Below, piece by piece: positions 40,491-50,229 of a stretch of 64,000 nucleotides of DNA. The DNA lies in NCBI GenBank assembly GCA_964410105.1, contig CAYPFY010000003.1, positions 62,001-126,000 of the forward strand, in the 5' to 3' direction. A program made the translations under genes and the position numbers. The notes under the pieces are model-generated. The model did not search any database. It worked only from the letters and a program-made list of their open reading frames with translations, and was not told the origin of the DNA. The first letter of the stretch is position 1. Each line of letters starts with the position of its first letter. The DNA comes from CAYPFY01 sp964410105 (lineage in GTDB: Bacteria > Bacteroidota > Ignavibacteria > UBA10030 > SZUA-254).

Positions 40491-40503
40491 GGAAGTTCTT
40501 CTG

Positions 40504-41100
40504 CTATTTTTTCGCGTATTTCCAGAATCTGGGCTTCCCCGCAGATATCCACTCCAGGCTCTCCCGCATTCTCCTCTCCCTCGTCTCTGCTGTTTTGGCC
40601 TCGCCGATCCACTCGATGTATTGCTTCTTGTGGCTATAACTGAATCCCTCGAAGATCGACTTCGACTTCGGGCTTTTACGGACTTTGCTCAGAAAATCGC
40701 CGGCGATCACCAGCTCGGTCCTGGGTTTTGGGCGGGGCTTCGGAAGCTTCACGCCGTCGTCGTTCAGCTTCGCGGCCATCTTGATGTACTTGGACAGCAC
40801 GGCCTTTCCGGGGAGATCGGAGACTTTTTGGATTTTTCCGAATTGCCCCATCGCTTCTTCCGCCCGGGCCGTCTTGTCCATGATGAGCTTGCTTTTCCAG
40901 AATCCGAACGCGCAGTGACTCTTGAAGGAAGCCATGCTGCAGAGGATCCCCTTGTACATGAAATGAGGAAAACCCCACTTGAGCTCCTCCCGGACATCCG
41001 GGCACGACTCGTGAATAATGTTCCGCAGATGTCGCAGGATCGGCCGGGCGAACTCGCCCGCCCGGTCAATGTATGCGTCGACCCGTGGATCCCTGGCCAT
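40504..41100 (-). CDS. YdeI/OmpD-associated family protein (DUF1801-type)
   Basis: 198 residues. The N-terminal part matches the DUF1801/YdhG-like fold (ILRHLRNIIHESCPDVREEL, KWGFPHFMYKGILCSMASFK), and the C-terminal part is the YdeI motif: FLSKVRKSPKSKSIFEGFSY, HKKQYIEWIGEAKTAETRER. Relatives have been linked to resistance to antimicrobial peptides, but the molecular role is not known. Short and monocistronic. Confidence 0.85.
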   Translation of the reverse strand: MARDPRVDAYIDRAGEFARPILRHLRNIIHESCPDVREELKWGFPHFMYKGILCSMASFKSHCAFGFWKSKLIMDKTARAEEAMGQFGKIQKVSDLPGKAVLSKYIKMAAKLNDDGVKLPKPRPKPRTELVIAGDFLSKVRKSPKSKSIFEGFSYSHKKQYIEWIGEAKTAETRERRMRESLEWISAGKPRFWKYAKK

Positions 41101-41137
41101 AGTAGGTTTCCTTCGATTGGTGTGACGAATATGCGGT

Positions 41138-41662
41138 CTAACTATAGCGGGTTTTGAGAATTTCGAGGTGATGCCTCTCGTGCCCTAGGATGATATAAGC
41201 AAGCGAACGGACCGTGAAATCGAATCCGCTGGCTTTTCCCTGTCTCGTCCAGGCGTCCGCATCGAGCGACTTGAAGAAATAGATCGTCGACTGACGGACA
41301 GACTCGAACTCGCTCGTCAGCTCGTCGAGCTTCTGGGCGTTGAAAGGGGAGAAGTTCATCCATTCTTCTTGCTCGATCCCCGGAAGCGGGCCCGGTGCGC
41401 CCCGTGCAAAAAAGAGAGCGCGGGACGAAAAGACTTTCTCGGTGTCAATGAGGTGTCCTATGACCTGCTTTATGGTCCATTTGTCGGCAGCGTATCTCTT
41501 CTCCCCCGAGCCTGGGGGGAGGGACCGGAGATAGGCGGATGTTTTGGCCATTTCTTTTTCCATCGCCCCGATTATGTCCCTTTCCCCGACGAGGTCGATG
41601 TATTTTCCATAATACTGGGCGTATTCTGTTTTCTGAGGTCGATCGGTTATTGAAGCCGGCAT
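41138..41662 (-). CDS. DinB/YfiT-like metal-dependent hydrolase
   Basis: 174 residues from ATG 41662, seven bases after GGAG; a GTG one codon earlier is possible. The DinB helical bundle has three expected metal histidines: H in WTIKQVIGHLIDTEK, and HERHHLEIL near the C-terminus. It resembles the YfiT/BstA group of thiol-dependent enzymes. Substrate unknown. Confidence 0.88.
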   Translation of the reverse strand: MPASITDRPQKTEYAQYYGKYIDLVGERDIIGAMEKEMAKTSAYLRSLPPGSGEKRYAADKWTIKQVIGHLIDTEKVFSSRALFFARGAPGPLPGIEQEEWMNFSPFNAQKLDELTSEFESVRQSTIYFFKSLDADAWTRQGKASGFDFTVRSLAYIILGHERHHLEILKTRYS

Positions 41663-41698
41663 CACGTCGCTCCTTTCCTTGGTGAACAGGTTTGCCCC

Positions 41699-42991
41699 CT
41701 ATCGCGGGGTGAGGATTTTCCCTTCCTTGACCCGGCAGGAGATTTTCTGAGTGTTCATGAAATCTTTGAGGGGATCGGCATCCAGGGCCAGGAAACTCGC
41801 ATCGTATCCCTCGGCAAGCCGACCGATTTTCCGCCTCGGAAAAATTGCAGAGTCGGTGTTCTCGCTCCAGATCCGCAACAGCTCCGCGTTTGTAAATACC
41901 CCAAGCCCGCTGAGATACATCGCCTCCTGCACAGATGTCTGCCGGTACGCGTCGCTTCCGACCGCCATACGGACTCCGTATTTCTTCAGGAGGCCGAGAT
42001 TCCGGATATGGAGCCGCCTGAGCCTCTCCCCGTAGTCGCCGCTTCCGGATGTGCTCCCGGCGAGCGTTGTCACAACCACCGTGCCCCTTCGGCCTGCCCG
42101 GGCAGCGTCTTCTTCGGAAATCTCATAGCGAGAGAAATTCTGGTTCGAATCGGCCCGGAACCCCGGCATGTGATTGATCTCGTCAATCCCGGCCTGAAGC
42201 GCGTTATGGAAATCCGCCGCCGTCTCGATGTGCGCCGTAACGCTCAGACCCGCCCGGTGGGCACGGGAGACGATCTCCCCAAGAATCTTCGGATCGAGCC
42301 CCTTCCATCCGAAATATGCTGTGTCGTTCCGCCGCCGCGAAAAATCCTCGGAGTAGAGGAGATAGGTTTTGATGAACCCGGGCCTGTCGGCCAGGATTTT
42401 TTCCCACTTCCGATCGAGATCGGCGAGGGAATCGATGATGTAGTACATGCCTCCCTCCCCGTCTTCCTGCGTGAAAATCCCGAGGCCGATGTTGCGCCGG
42501 ACAAGTTCCAGTGGATGCCCGTCCGAGCAGGTAAGGCCGCCGTTTGAAAAAATCACATCGACCGACGAGGGGGTATTCACGCTCCCGGCAAGCGTCTTCG
42601 TGTACCGGGGTATGCTGTTCGGATTCTTGACGTAGTAGATTCCGTCCGAAAGGTATCGGCGAATCCGCTCGTCAACCTTCTTGAATCCGTCGATATTGTG
42701 ATTGTGCGCCTCGCCGAAGGGGGGAACGATGAATTTACCCGTTAGATCAACAGAGGTGTCGATGCGCTCAGGTCTTGATGCCGTCAGCCGCCCATCCGCC
42801 GAATAGAAATCGGTCGCGACAAATCCATTTCCGTCAAACCACCGGCCGTGCAGGAATGCCGCATTCCGTGCGGGATCGCGGCCCTGCCCGCAAGCGAACA
42901 GCCTCAAAAGGAGCGCTACGGATATCGCAGCCGCCCGGAACGGTCGAAGTTTTCCGAACCGGGTCTCACTACTGTGCCGCAGCGGCTTCAC
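41699..42991 (-). CDS. Amidohydrolase-family protein, probably exported
   Basis: 430 residues from GTG 42991. An N-terminal hydrophobic region ends in LRLFAC, a possible lipobox. The TIM-barrel metal motifs of the amidohydrolase superfamily are visible: PPFGEAHNHN, the lysine in FIKTYLLYSED, AHIETAADFHNA, EINHMPGF and the aspartate in AVGSDAY. It therefore belongs with the imidazolonepropionase/prolidase-like hydrolases with two metals. Substrate unknown. It begins 7 bases after the lipoprotein gene. Confidence 0.88.
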   Translation of the reverse strand: MKPLRHSSETRFGKLRPFRAAAISVALLLRLFACGQGRDPARNAAFLHGRWFDGNGFVATDFYSADGRLTASRPERIDTSVDLTGKFIVPPFGEAHNHNIDGFKKVDERIRRYLSDGIYYVKNPNSIPRYTKTLAGSVNTPSSVDVIFSNGGLTCSDGHPLELVRRNIGLGIFTQEDGEGGMYYIIDSLADLDRKWEKILADRPGFIKTYLLYSEDFSRRRNDTAYFGWKGLDPKILGEIVSRAHRAGLSVTAHIETAADFHNALQAGIDEINHMPGFRADSNQNFSRYEISEEDAARAGRRGTVVVTTLAGSTSGSGDYGERLRRLHIRNLGLLKKYGVRMAVGSDAYRQTSVQEAMYLSGLGVFTNAELLRIWSENTDSAIFPRRKIGRLAEGYDASFLALDADPLKDFMNTQKISCRVKEGKILTPR

Positions 42992-42997
42992 GATCTG

Positions 42998-43477
42998 CTA
43001 TTGAAGGCACAAGAACGGGTAATCCGGCGACGACGCCGAACTCAGGGGCGCGCCCTTCTGTAAAAGTGTGATGCTGAGCGTGACTGTCTGCCCGCACGGA
43101 ATCCGGGAGAAATTTTCCGTTGAGTCCCGCTTGGCAAATGTCAAAACCTTGCTCTGCCCGGGGCCCAGGGTCCCGTCCCAATCGGTCCTGACTCCGAACG
43201 TGCCGACTTTTTCTCCCGTCGCCACCAGGATGACATCGGCCGCCGGAATGCTGAGGGACTTTAGATCCTCGGATCCCAGATTGACGAGGAGAACTCTGAA
43301 CCGGCTTCTGACACGATTGGGAATGGAGTCGGGATCCACAACCGGCATCATGTTCGCGACTATGGAACCGTCGATGTAATGAACCAGGGGATTCCCGGGA
43401 ATGATTTCCGTGCCCTCTTCCTTGCATCCCGCAAGCAGAAAGACGCACGCGACCAGCACGAGCTTCAGATTACGCAT
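42998..43477 (-). CDS. Small lipoprotein of unknown function
   Basis: 159 residues with a textbook lipoprotein signal, MRNLKLVLVACVFLLAGCKE, acylated at C18. The mature part looks like a single beta-sandwich. I recognise no family. It is 7 bases upstream of the amidohydrolase and likely co-transcribed. Confidence 0.75.
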   Translation of the reverse strand: MRNLKLVLVACVFLLAGCKEEGTEIIPGNPLVHYIDGSIVANMMPVVDPDSIPNRVRSRFRVLLVNLGSEDLKSLSIPAADVILVATGEKVGTFGVRTDWDGTLGPGQSKVLTFAKRDSTENFSRIPCGQTVTLSITLLQKGAPLSSASSPDYPFLCLQ

Positions 43478-43524
43478 AAAGCATTCCTTTCAGCCCCCCC
43501 GCAGTTTTGAGGCCTCAGTATCTA

Positions 43525-45198
43525 TCATGCCCTCATCAGCTTCTTGTATCTGAGGCGGTGAGGCCTCTCCGCCTCGACGCCAAGGAGTTTCCTCCTGTGC
43601 TCTTCATACTCCGAATAGTTGCCGTCGTACCATAACGCCTTGCTGTCCCCTTCAAAAGCCAGGATGTGGGTCGCCACACGGTCCAAAAACCACCGGTCGT
43701 GGGAAATGATGACCGCGCAGCCCGCGAAATTGAGCAATGCCTCCTCAAGGGCGCGCAATGTGTTCACGTCAAGATCGTTCGTCGGCTCATCCAGAAGGAG
43801 CACGTTTGCCCCCTCTTTGAGAACTTTTGCCAGATGAACCCGGTTCCGCTCCCCTCCTGAGAGGACACCGGTCGGCTTCTGCTGGTCCGGTCCGCTGAAA
43901 TTGAAACGAGCGACGTACGCCCGGGAGTTCATCTCCCGTTTTCCCAGCGTGATGAGCTCCTCTCCTCCGGAAATCTCCTGCCAGAGGGTTTTGGCGGGAT
44001 CAAGCGGCCGTCCCTGGTCCCCGTAGGCGATCTTCACCGTCTCGCCCAGATGAATCGTCCCGCTGTCCGGCGCCTCTAATCCCATGATCATTCTGAACAA
44101 CGTCGTCTTCCCGGCGCCATTGGGACCTATGATGCCGACAATGCCCCCGGGAGGGAGGCTGAATGTGAGCCCCTCGTAAAGGAGATTCTCGCCATATGCC
44201 TTCGATACGTTTTCCCCCTCAATGACGAGATTGCCCAGCCGCGGTCCCGGAGGGATGTAGATCTCGAGCTCCTCATTCCTTTTATCATTTCCGTCCGCGA
44301 GCATCTGTTCATACGCCGATATGCGTGCTTTGCTCTTTGCATGTCGGCCCTTCGGATTCAGCCGGATCCACTCCAGCTCCCGCTCGAGCACCTTTTGTCG
44401 TTTGGACTCCTGCTTCTCCTCGACTGCGAGACGCGCCCGCTTCTGCTCGAGCCACGACGAGTAGTTGCCCTCGAAAGGAATCCCCTCGCCCCGGTCCAGC
44501 TCGAGGATCCAGCCGGCGACGTTGTCGAGAAAATAGCGGTCGTGCGTCACGGCGATGACGGTCCCGCGGTATCGACTGAGATGGTGTTCGAGCCACTCGA
44601 CCGACTCGGCATCGAGGTGGTTCGTCGGCTCGTCGAGGAGGAGGACGTCCGGTTCCTGGAGCAAAAGACGGCAGAGCGCCACGCGGCGTCTCTCCCCGCC
44701 CGAGATCACGGAAACGCGCGTCTCCGGCGGCGGGCAGCGCAGTGAGTCCATCGCCTGTTCCAGTTTGCTGTCAAGATCCCACGCCTGAAGGTGGTCGATT
44801 TTCTCCTGCAGCTTCGCTTGCCGTGCGAGAAGGGCGTCAAAATCCGCATCCGGTTCAGAAAAACTCGCGCTTACCGCCTCGTACTCCTTCAATAGATTCG
44901 CCGTCTCCTGGACGCCTTCCTCCACGACCTCCTTCACGGTTTTCTCCGGATCGAGCTCGGGTTCCTGCGGCAAGTATCCGAACGTGATCCCCTTTTGAGC
45001 GGTGATCTGTCCGAGGTAGTCCTTATCGACTCCAGCGATGATGCGCAGCAGGGTCGATTTCCCGGCTCCGTTTAAGCCCAGAACGCCGATTTTCGCTCCG
45101 TAGAAAAAGGAAAGGTAAATGTCCTTTAAAACTTGCTTGTTGGGCTTATGGACCTTCCCGACGCCGATCATCGAGAAGATGATTTTATTGTCTGCCAT
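43525..45198 (-). CDS. ettA: Energy-dependent translational throttle protein EttA (ABC-F)
   Basis: 557 residues. EttA gates translation elongation by binding the ribosomal E site in an ATP-dependent way. Features are Walker A GLNGAGKST and GPNGAGKTT, signatures VISGGERRRVALCRLL and VLSGGERNRVHLAKVL, LLLDEPTNHLDAESVEWLEH, and the EttA linker with ELEWIRLNPKGRHAKSKARI. Close agreement with the family start (MIGVGKVHKPNKQVLKDIYL) makes this the EttA subgroup, distinct from the ABC-F gene at 36-38 kb. A promoter lies upstream. Confidence 0.97.
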   Translation of the reverse strand: MADNKIIFSMIGVGKVHKPNKQVLKDIYLSFFYGAKIGVLGLNGAGKSTLLRIIAGVDKDYLGQITAQKGITFGYLPQEPELDPEKTVKEVVEEGVQETANLLKEYEAVSASFSEPDADFDALLARQAKLQEKIDHLQAWDLDSKLEQAMDSLRCPPPETRVSVISGGERRRVALCRLLLQEPDVLLLDEPTNHLDAESVEWLEHHLSRYRGTVIAVTHDRYFLDNVAGWILELDRGEGIPFEGNYSSWLEQKRARLAVEEKQESKRQKVLERELEWIRLNPKGRHAKSKARISAYEQMLADGNDKRNEELEIYIPPGPRLGNLVIEGENVSKAYGENLLYEGLTFSLPPGGIVGIIGPNGAGKTTLFRMIMGLEAPDSGTIHLGETVKIAYGDQGRPLDPAKTLWQEISGGEELITLGKREMNSRAYVARFNFSGPDQQKPTGVLSGGERNRVHLAKVLKEGANVLLLDEPTNDLDVNTLRALEEALLNFAGCAVIISHDRWFLDRVATHILAFEGDSKALWYDGNYSEYEEHRRKLLGVEAERPHRLRYKKLMRA

Positions 45199-45223
45199 TG
45201 GATTGTCCTTAAGGGGGCTATTG

Positions 45224-45252
45224 AATATACGGTTTTGAGCGAAAATGTGAAA
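45224..45252 (-). promoter_or_regulatory. Predicted ettA promoter
   Basis: Minus strand TTTCAC, 17-base spacer, TATATT; start near 45217, then AAGGAC before ATG 45198. Confidence 0.5.
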
Positions 45253-45295
45253 GGAACGTCACCCCCCCTTGCAAGGTCAAAACCGCGGGTATACC

Positions 45296-46756
45296 CTAAT
45301 CGACCGGCGGGAAATCCCGCGGCCGCCTCTCCTCGTGCAGCCTCTTCAGCGCGCTGAAGCCGACGATGCTTCCCCGCTGGGCGCTGCTGCGGTAGAGCCG
45401 GGCCGCCTCCCCGGTCTTCCGCGGAAGCCCTATGCCCTTTTCGAAACAATACCCAAGGGCAACCTCGGCAAGCACCGATCCGTCCCGGGCTGCATCCCGC
45501 AATTCAGGAACGAGGCCCCGCGCAGACTGCGGATTCCCGGCCGACATGATCTGCGTAACAGCGATCCTGATTCTCGCCTCGCGGCTCCCGAGCGCCGCCG
45601 CCCGCTTCCACAGGGCGATCGCCCGGTCACGATTTTGTGAAACTCCGCGTCCCTGCGCGTACCATAAACCCAGCTCGATGATTGCCTGCACGCTGTTTCG
45701 GGAGGCGGCCTTTTCAAGCAATTCCAACGCCTGAGCTCCGGTGAGCTGGAAATCAAATTGCGATCCGACCAGCGATGCCCAGATGAACTCCGCATCCGGA
45801 TCGTTCCGGTCGATCCTCGATTTCAACGTTGCGAAGAAATTCGGTGCGTGAATCAGGTCCCAGAGGAGGAATGGCGCACGCGGGGAATCATACCGGATCG
45901 CGCGCAAATAATAGACCGACGCCCGCACGGGATCGGGCCGGAAACGAAGCCCCTCCTCGTGCCAGCGCCCGAGCAGCGTCAGCGCCTCCGGGCTCCCCGA
46001 TTCGGCAGCCTCCTCCATCTGCGAAAGGAGGGAGGTATCCGGAGCGGCATCCTCAGTCCGACGACCGGCGATTTTCTCCGAGCCGTCCCGCAGGAATTCT
46101 CCCACGAGCGTCGTGTCGTCGGTGTGAGTAGACGTGTCCCGGTTGAAATCCAGAAAGACGACCGATGAGGCCTGAAATCTCCGGGCCGTATCGGCCTCCC
46201 TCATCCCGAACCCCCTCCGGTCAAGCGCCCCGACCGTCTCCGCCGCCGGCGCATATCCGCTATCGGCCGCCGCCCGGATGAGACAATAGGCCTCCTTCTC
46301 ATCACGCGGAACGACGAGGTTGTCCAGGAGGTATAGCCCCAGGACATAGACCGCCTCGGGCATCTCCCGTTCGGCCGCGAACCGGATGTCACCGTAGGCC
46401 TTGAAAGGGTCCCAGGGCATCCCCCAGCCGTTGGTTTCGAGTATGGCCTGATTGTACCGGGCCGAGGGAAGGTTCTGCGCGGCCGCCTTGCCAATCCAGT
46501 ACGCAGCCTTTTCGGTGTCCGCTGAGAAGCCTTTCCCCGATATATACCGAATGCCAAGTTCGTGCTCCGCAACCGGGTCTCCGTCGTTGGCCTTCTGGAC
46601 GAGCTGGAAATCGGCCCACAATTCGTATGATTCATTGCCGGGAAGGACATAGGAGTGGGCGTCGGAGGGAACGTAGCTCCTGAGCACGGGGCTGTTCGGG
46701 TGCTTCCCCTGCCCGAGAGCAAGGAAACCAAGGAGGAGGGCAGATATTTTGAACAT
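45296..46756 (-). CDS. Exported Sel1-repeat protein
   Basis: 486 residues from the ATG at 46756 that begins a signal peptide (MFKISALLLGFLALGQG); the frame is open 25 codons further up, into the channel gene. It contains many Sel1-like repeats (for example AEHELGIRYISGKG, ALTLLGRWHEEGL, AIIELGLWYAQGRGVSQNRD, AEVALGYCFEKGIGLPRKTG), which stack as an alpha-solenoid for protein contacts. It follows the Kir-type channel gene by about 40 bases and may be co-transcribed. Partner unknown. Confidence 0.9.
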   Translation of the reverse strand: MFKISALLLGFLALGQGKHPNSPVLRSYVPSDAHSYVLPGNESYELWADFQLVQKANDGDPVAEHELGIRYISGKGFSADTEKAAYWIGKAAAQNLPSARYNQAILETNGWGMPWDPFKAYGDIRFAAEREMPEAVYVLGLYLLDNLVVPRDEKEAYCLIRAAADSGYAPAAETVGALDRRGFGMREADTARRFQASSVVFLDFNRDTSTHTDDTTLVGEFLRDGSEKIAGRRTEDAAPDTSLLSQMEEAAESGSPEALTLLGRWHEEGLRFRPDPVRASVYYLRAIRYDSPRAPFLLWDLIHAPNFFATLKSRIDRNDPDAEFIWASLVGSQFDFQLTGAQALELLEKAASRNSVQAIIELGLWYAQGRGVSQNRDRAIALWKRAAALGSREARIRIAVTQIMSAGNPQSARGLVPELRDAARDGSVLAEVALGYCFEKGIGLPRKTGEAARLYRSSAQRGSIVGFSALKRLHEERRPRDFPPVD

Positions 46757-46796
46757 CAGACGCCTGGAATTCTTCGACCCCGGATCGGTCGCCGAC

Positions 46797-47768
46797 TCAA
46801 CCGCCAGCCCGATCCTCACCCGATCCCGCATCCATCTTTTCGGTGTCGTGAATACGGCGCAGGTCGATGGCGATCCGGTCCGAGGAAAGGAAGAGATCGG
46901 AGAATTTCGAGCCCCATTCGACTTCGTCGAATTTGTACGAAGAACGTGAATGAACGGTTTGTGAAAAAGTCTCGTCAGTTCCGGTGATGAGGATGAGAAA
47001 CTCCGCGTCCGAGATCTTCAATGAATCCTCCGTTTCGCCGGACAGGGGGCTCTGCTCGTCGATCGGATGCACGATGACCCAGTGCAGGGGCATGAACACG
47101 ACCGACCGCCTCTCGAGCGCCAGGGGATGGAATTTCCTCACCCTCCGGCCGTCGGAACCGGCCTCGTACCTGCTGAGCGTGACCGTGGCGGTCACCTCGA
47201 TCAATTCATTGCTCCTCTCGTTCGCGACCCGGAATTCAAACGCGGTCTTCCCGCGGTAGGGAGCGATCACGGCCCGATCGCTGTAGAGTATTTTCGCGCT
47301 CGGCCGGGAGAAACGCGCAAAAAGGAGGCCTGTCGCCAGCGCGAAGCCCAGGAGCCCGGCGAGGGCTTCGAACGTGACAAGCACATTGGCCGCAAGCCCC
47401 CTGGGGCTTATGCTCCCGTATCCGATCGTCGCAAGGGTCTGAACGCTGAAAAAGAATTCCCCGAGAAACCGCTCCCCGGCCCCGTCCGATCGGATGCCCT
47501 GGATGCTGTCCGAGCCGCACAGAAAATATCCCGACGCAAAGAGCAGGTTGACCAGGAAATAGGCAACGGTGACCAGAAGGAAAAACCTCGTCCACGACAT
47601 CGTCAGCAGACGGTGATACGCGTTCTGGGAACGGAAGAAGGAGAGGCCACGCCGGCTGACATTGAAGCTCCCGTCGCGGTTCAAAAACCGGAGGCGGCTC
47701 CCCTGCGCTACGCGGCTTCCAAGCCCTAGGTCGCGGTCAAGGTCCTCCTGAGGGGTCACCGTCCGCAT
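46797..47768 (-). CDS. KirBac-type inward-rectifier potassium channel
   Basis: 323 residues. TM1 is about 60-80, the pore helix leads to the selectivity filter TIGYGSI (T114-S119), TM2 is about 124-152, and the C-terminal half is the Kir cytoplasmic beta-domain (VNERSNELIEVTATVTL, LHWVIVHPIDEQSPL). Family length and layout are typical. It should pass potassium, with gating by lipid or ligand on the cytoplasmic domain. Confidence 0.95.
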   Translation of the reverse strand: MRTVTPQEDLDRDLGLGSRVAQGSRLRFLNRDGSFNVSRRGLSFFRSQNAYHRLLTMSWTRFFLLVTVAYFLVNLLFASGYFLCGSDSIQGIRSDGAGERFLGEFFFSVQTLATIGYGSISPRGLAANVLVTFEALAGLLGFALATGLLFARFSRPSAKILYSDRAVIAPYRGKTAFEFRVANERSNELIEVTATVTLSRYEAGSDGRRVRKFHPLALERRSVVFMPLHWVIVHPIDEQSPLSGETEDSLKISDAEFLILITGTDETFSQTVHSRSSYKFDEVEWGSKFSDLFLSSDRIAIDLRRIHDTEKMDAGSGEDRAGG

Positions 47769-47778
47769 CGCACGTTAC

Positions 47779-48693
47779 CTAGTGACCGCTGTACATCTTT
47801 TCGCCGGCTTCAACCCGGAAGGGGAGGTGATTCTGGCGGGGGGGGATGGGACATGTCGCGAATTCCGTGAACACGCAGGGCCAGTTGTATGCCTTGTTGA
47901 AATCGAGGATGACTTTGTTGTCCTTGTCCGGGAGGGGGGCGTAAAGCTGCCTCCCCACCGCATACGTTTCCTTTCCCGCCGTCTCATCGCTGAACATCAA
48001 GAAGAATTGCCCATCAGAACCTTTTTCCACGACGGCATCCAGGCGGTAATCCTTTCCATCGCGGGTGAAGACGAGGGCTCCGGGACAACTGTCGTCTTCG
48101 ACGGTATTGATCATCGTGGCTATTTTCATCATTTTTGGGGGAACGTACGGCTCGAATCGCGCCTCAAACCGCCATCTCTGATCGGTCGGAAAGTATTCCA
48201 GCCCTCTGAAATTGACACGCGCCGGGTTGTCGCTGTCCTTCACGCGCACTCCGAGCTTTCCTGCCCGCTTGATGAGATAAAAACGCAATGTCCCGAGCGT
48301 GAGGATGGTCGGATCGGCCGCGCCTTCTTCATCCGATATCATGTCAAGCTGCGACACCACCGAGTCCCTGAATTTCATCTCGACGCCGGGCCGTGCTGCC
48401 ATATGAACTTTTTCACCCGACACCCACAGCGATCCCGCGACGAGGGGGGACTTCCCCTGAGGGAAGATGACCCTGTTCGCAGAGTCTGTGCCGAAACTGT
48501 TTTCCCCCTCATGAAGCCAGTATAACCCGCATAAGGTGAGCCACCCGTCTTCCGCCTTCAGCCGGGTGAGTCTCTTCGATTGCCATTGTTCGATCTCCTT
48601 GACATATGCTCCCATGTCCACCGAGCTCCCGGATCGTGATGAGCAATCCACGAACAGGGCGGCGGGAAGCGCGATCAGGATCGTCGTGATCAT
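47779..48693 (-). CDS. DUF1684-family protein, lipoprotein
   Basis: 304 residues from ATG 48693, preceded by GGGAG at good spacing; upstream in-frame starts give an improbable long N-terminus. It has a lipobox (LFVDC). DUF1684 landmarks are IEQWQSKRLTRLKAEDGWLT, GLYWLHEGENSFG, YFPTDQRWRFEARFEPY and the C-terminal LDFNKAYNWPCVFTEFATCP with PPRQNHLPFRVEAGEK. The family is widespread; function unknown. It lies 10 bases before the channel gene. Confidence 0.88.
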   Translation of the reverse strand: MITTILIALPAALFVDCSSRSGSSVDMGAYVKEIEQWQSKRLTRLKAEDGWLTLCGLYWLHEGENSFGTDSANRVIFPQGKSPLVAGSLWVSGEKVHMAARPGVEMKFRDSVVSQLDMISDEEGAADPTILTLGTLRFYLIKRAGKLGVRVKDSDNPARVNFRGLEYFPTDQRWRFEARFEPYVPPKMMKIATMINTVEDDSCPGALVFTRDGKDYRLDAVVEKGSDGQFFLMFSDETAGKETYAVGRQLYAPLPDKDNKVILDFNKAYNWPCVFTEFATCPIPPRQNHLPFRVEAGEKMYSGH

Positions 48694-48819
48694 CAATCGC
48701 TCCCATCTCAGCCGACTGTCGCCAAATTTCCCGAATTTCATTGAGTGCAAATTACGCATACTGAAAATAACGTGCAAATACCCCCCGGCATGCGCCCGCT
48801 CCCGGGAAGGCCTGGCGGA

Positions 48820-50226
48820 TTACCGCACGAATATCTCGTAGCCGCGGGGCGGGAGCTTCACTTGAACCTGGCCTGAGGGCACCAGGTCGATGCCTGAATA
48901 ATACCCCTTCATCGGTCGACCGTCCTCCATGGCAGGGGGGATGTGTAATTCGCCCCAAACTGAATCGGCCGAGAAGTTGAGCACGGTGAGCACCCTGTCG
49001 TCCGTGTCAGTCCGTAGGAATGCACAAAGACGATCAGATGTTGTGGGAACTTCCGCAAAAGCGCCCTCCGAGAGGGCGCTGTGTTTCTTGCGAAGCTGGA
49101 AGAGCCCCGTATAAAGGGTCTCCATGTCCTTCGGGCGATTCCAATCCACCGCGATTTTTTCAAACAGGCTGAGTTTCTTGTCGTTCGCGACCTCCTCTCC
49201 CGTGTAGAGGAGCGGGACCCCGGGGATTGTCGCAATGAGCACCGCCGTAAGCTTCAATGCGTCCCCGAATTTCAGGACCGCCGGCGAATCCCAGGCGTTC
49301 TTATCGTGATTGGTGTTGAAGCGAAGCCGCAGACTCCCGCGAGGATATTCCCGGGATTCCGCCTGAAGCAAGGCTCCGAGATCGGATGCAGGCCTGCCCT
49401 TGATGAGAGGATCGAGGAGGTCATACAAATTCCAGGAGTATGTCAGGTCGAACGCTGACAGATGCTGCTCAGGAAGCGATCCCTCCGAGAGCATCATGAC
49501 CGGCTTTATAGCCCTTAGTCGCTTCGCAGCCTCAACCCAGAAATCGAGCGGAACAAGTTCCGAAACGTCGCAGCGAAAGCCGTCGATGCCCATCTCCCTC
49601 ACCCACCATTCCATCATCTCCATCATGTACCCGCGCAATCTTTTCTTTGAATAGTCGAGATCGGCGACATCCGTCCAGTCTGAGTTGGGCGATACGATTT
49701 TTCCGGTGGAATCCCTCGTGAACCATTCGGGGTGCTGCTCGATGAGCCGGCTGTCCCACGACGTGTGATTGGCCACAAGGTCCAGGATGACTTTCAGCCC
49801 TGTGTCGTGGGCGGCGTTGAGGAGGTGTTGAAATTCGGCAAGGGTGCCGAATTCCGGATTGATGGCGTAATAATCCCGCACCGAATAGGGACTTCCGAGC
49901 GAACCCTTCCTGTTCCTGAGCCCGACCGGATGAATCGGCATGAGCCAGAGAACCGTTACTCCGATTCCCCGCAGCTCCGGAAGGCGTTTTTCGAGGCCGG
50001 TGAAAGTTCCCTCCGGCGATGCCGAGCGAGGGTAGGCGCAGTAGATGACTGCCTCCTTCACCCAGTCGGGGCTTTCCCGCGCGCGCTGAGTTTGTGCGCT
50101 CCGCGCCAGGGTCGTGTCCATCGAACGGTTTTGGGATGAGGCGGGCGTCTCGCCCTCGCGGTCCCCGCCACCCGGGCGCGCCTCTTTCATTAACAATGCG
50201 AGGACGATGAGAAATAAACGGGACAT
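48820..50226 (-). CDS. Glycoside hydrolase family 13 alpha-amylase-like enzyme, exported
   Basis: 468 residues with an N-terminal hydrophobic segment (MSRLFLIVLALLM), so probably exported or anchored. GH13 regions are I: DLVANHTSWDS (N153, H154); II: DGFRCDVSE (nucleophile D220); III: MLSEGSL (acid E248); IV: FNTNHDKNAW (D308). The C-terminal beta domain ends PPRGYEIFVR. It acts on alpha-glucans or related oligosaccharides. It ends about 125 bases before the DUF1684 start and follows an M28 peptidase by 3 bases. Confidence 0.95.
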   Translation of the reverse strand: MSRLFLIVLALLMKEARPGGGDREGETPASSQNRSMDTTLARSAQTQRARESPDWVKEAVIYCAYPRSASPEGTFTGLEKRLPELRGIGVTVLWLMPIHPVGLRNRKGSLGSPYSVRDYYAINPEFGTLAEFQHLLNAAHDTGLKVILDLVANHTSWDSRLIEQHPEWFTRDSTGKIVSPNSDWTDVADLDYSKKRLRGYMMEMMEWWVREMGIDGFRCDVSELVPLDFWVEAAKRLRAIKPVMMLSEGSLPEQHLSAFDLTYSWNLYDLLDPLIKGRPASDLGALLQAESREYPRGSLRLRFNTNHDKNAWDSPAVLKFGDALKLTAVLIATIPGVPLLYTGEEVANDKKLSLFEKIAVDWNRPKDMETLYTGLFQLRKKHSALSEGAFAEVPTTSDRLCAFLRTDTDDRVLTVLNFSADSVWGELHIPPAMEDGRPMKGYYSGIDLVPSGQVQVKLPPRGYEIFVR

Positions 50227-50229
50227 GCT

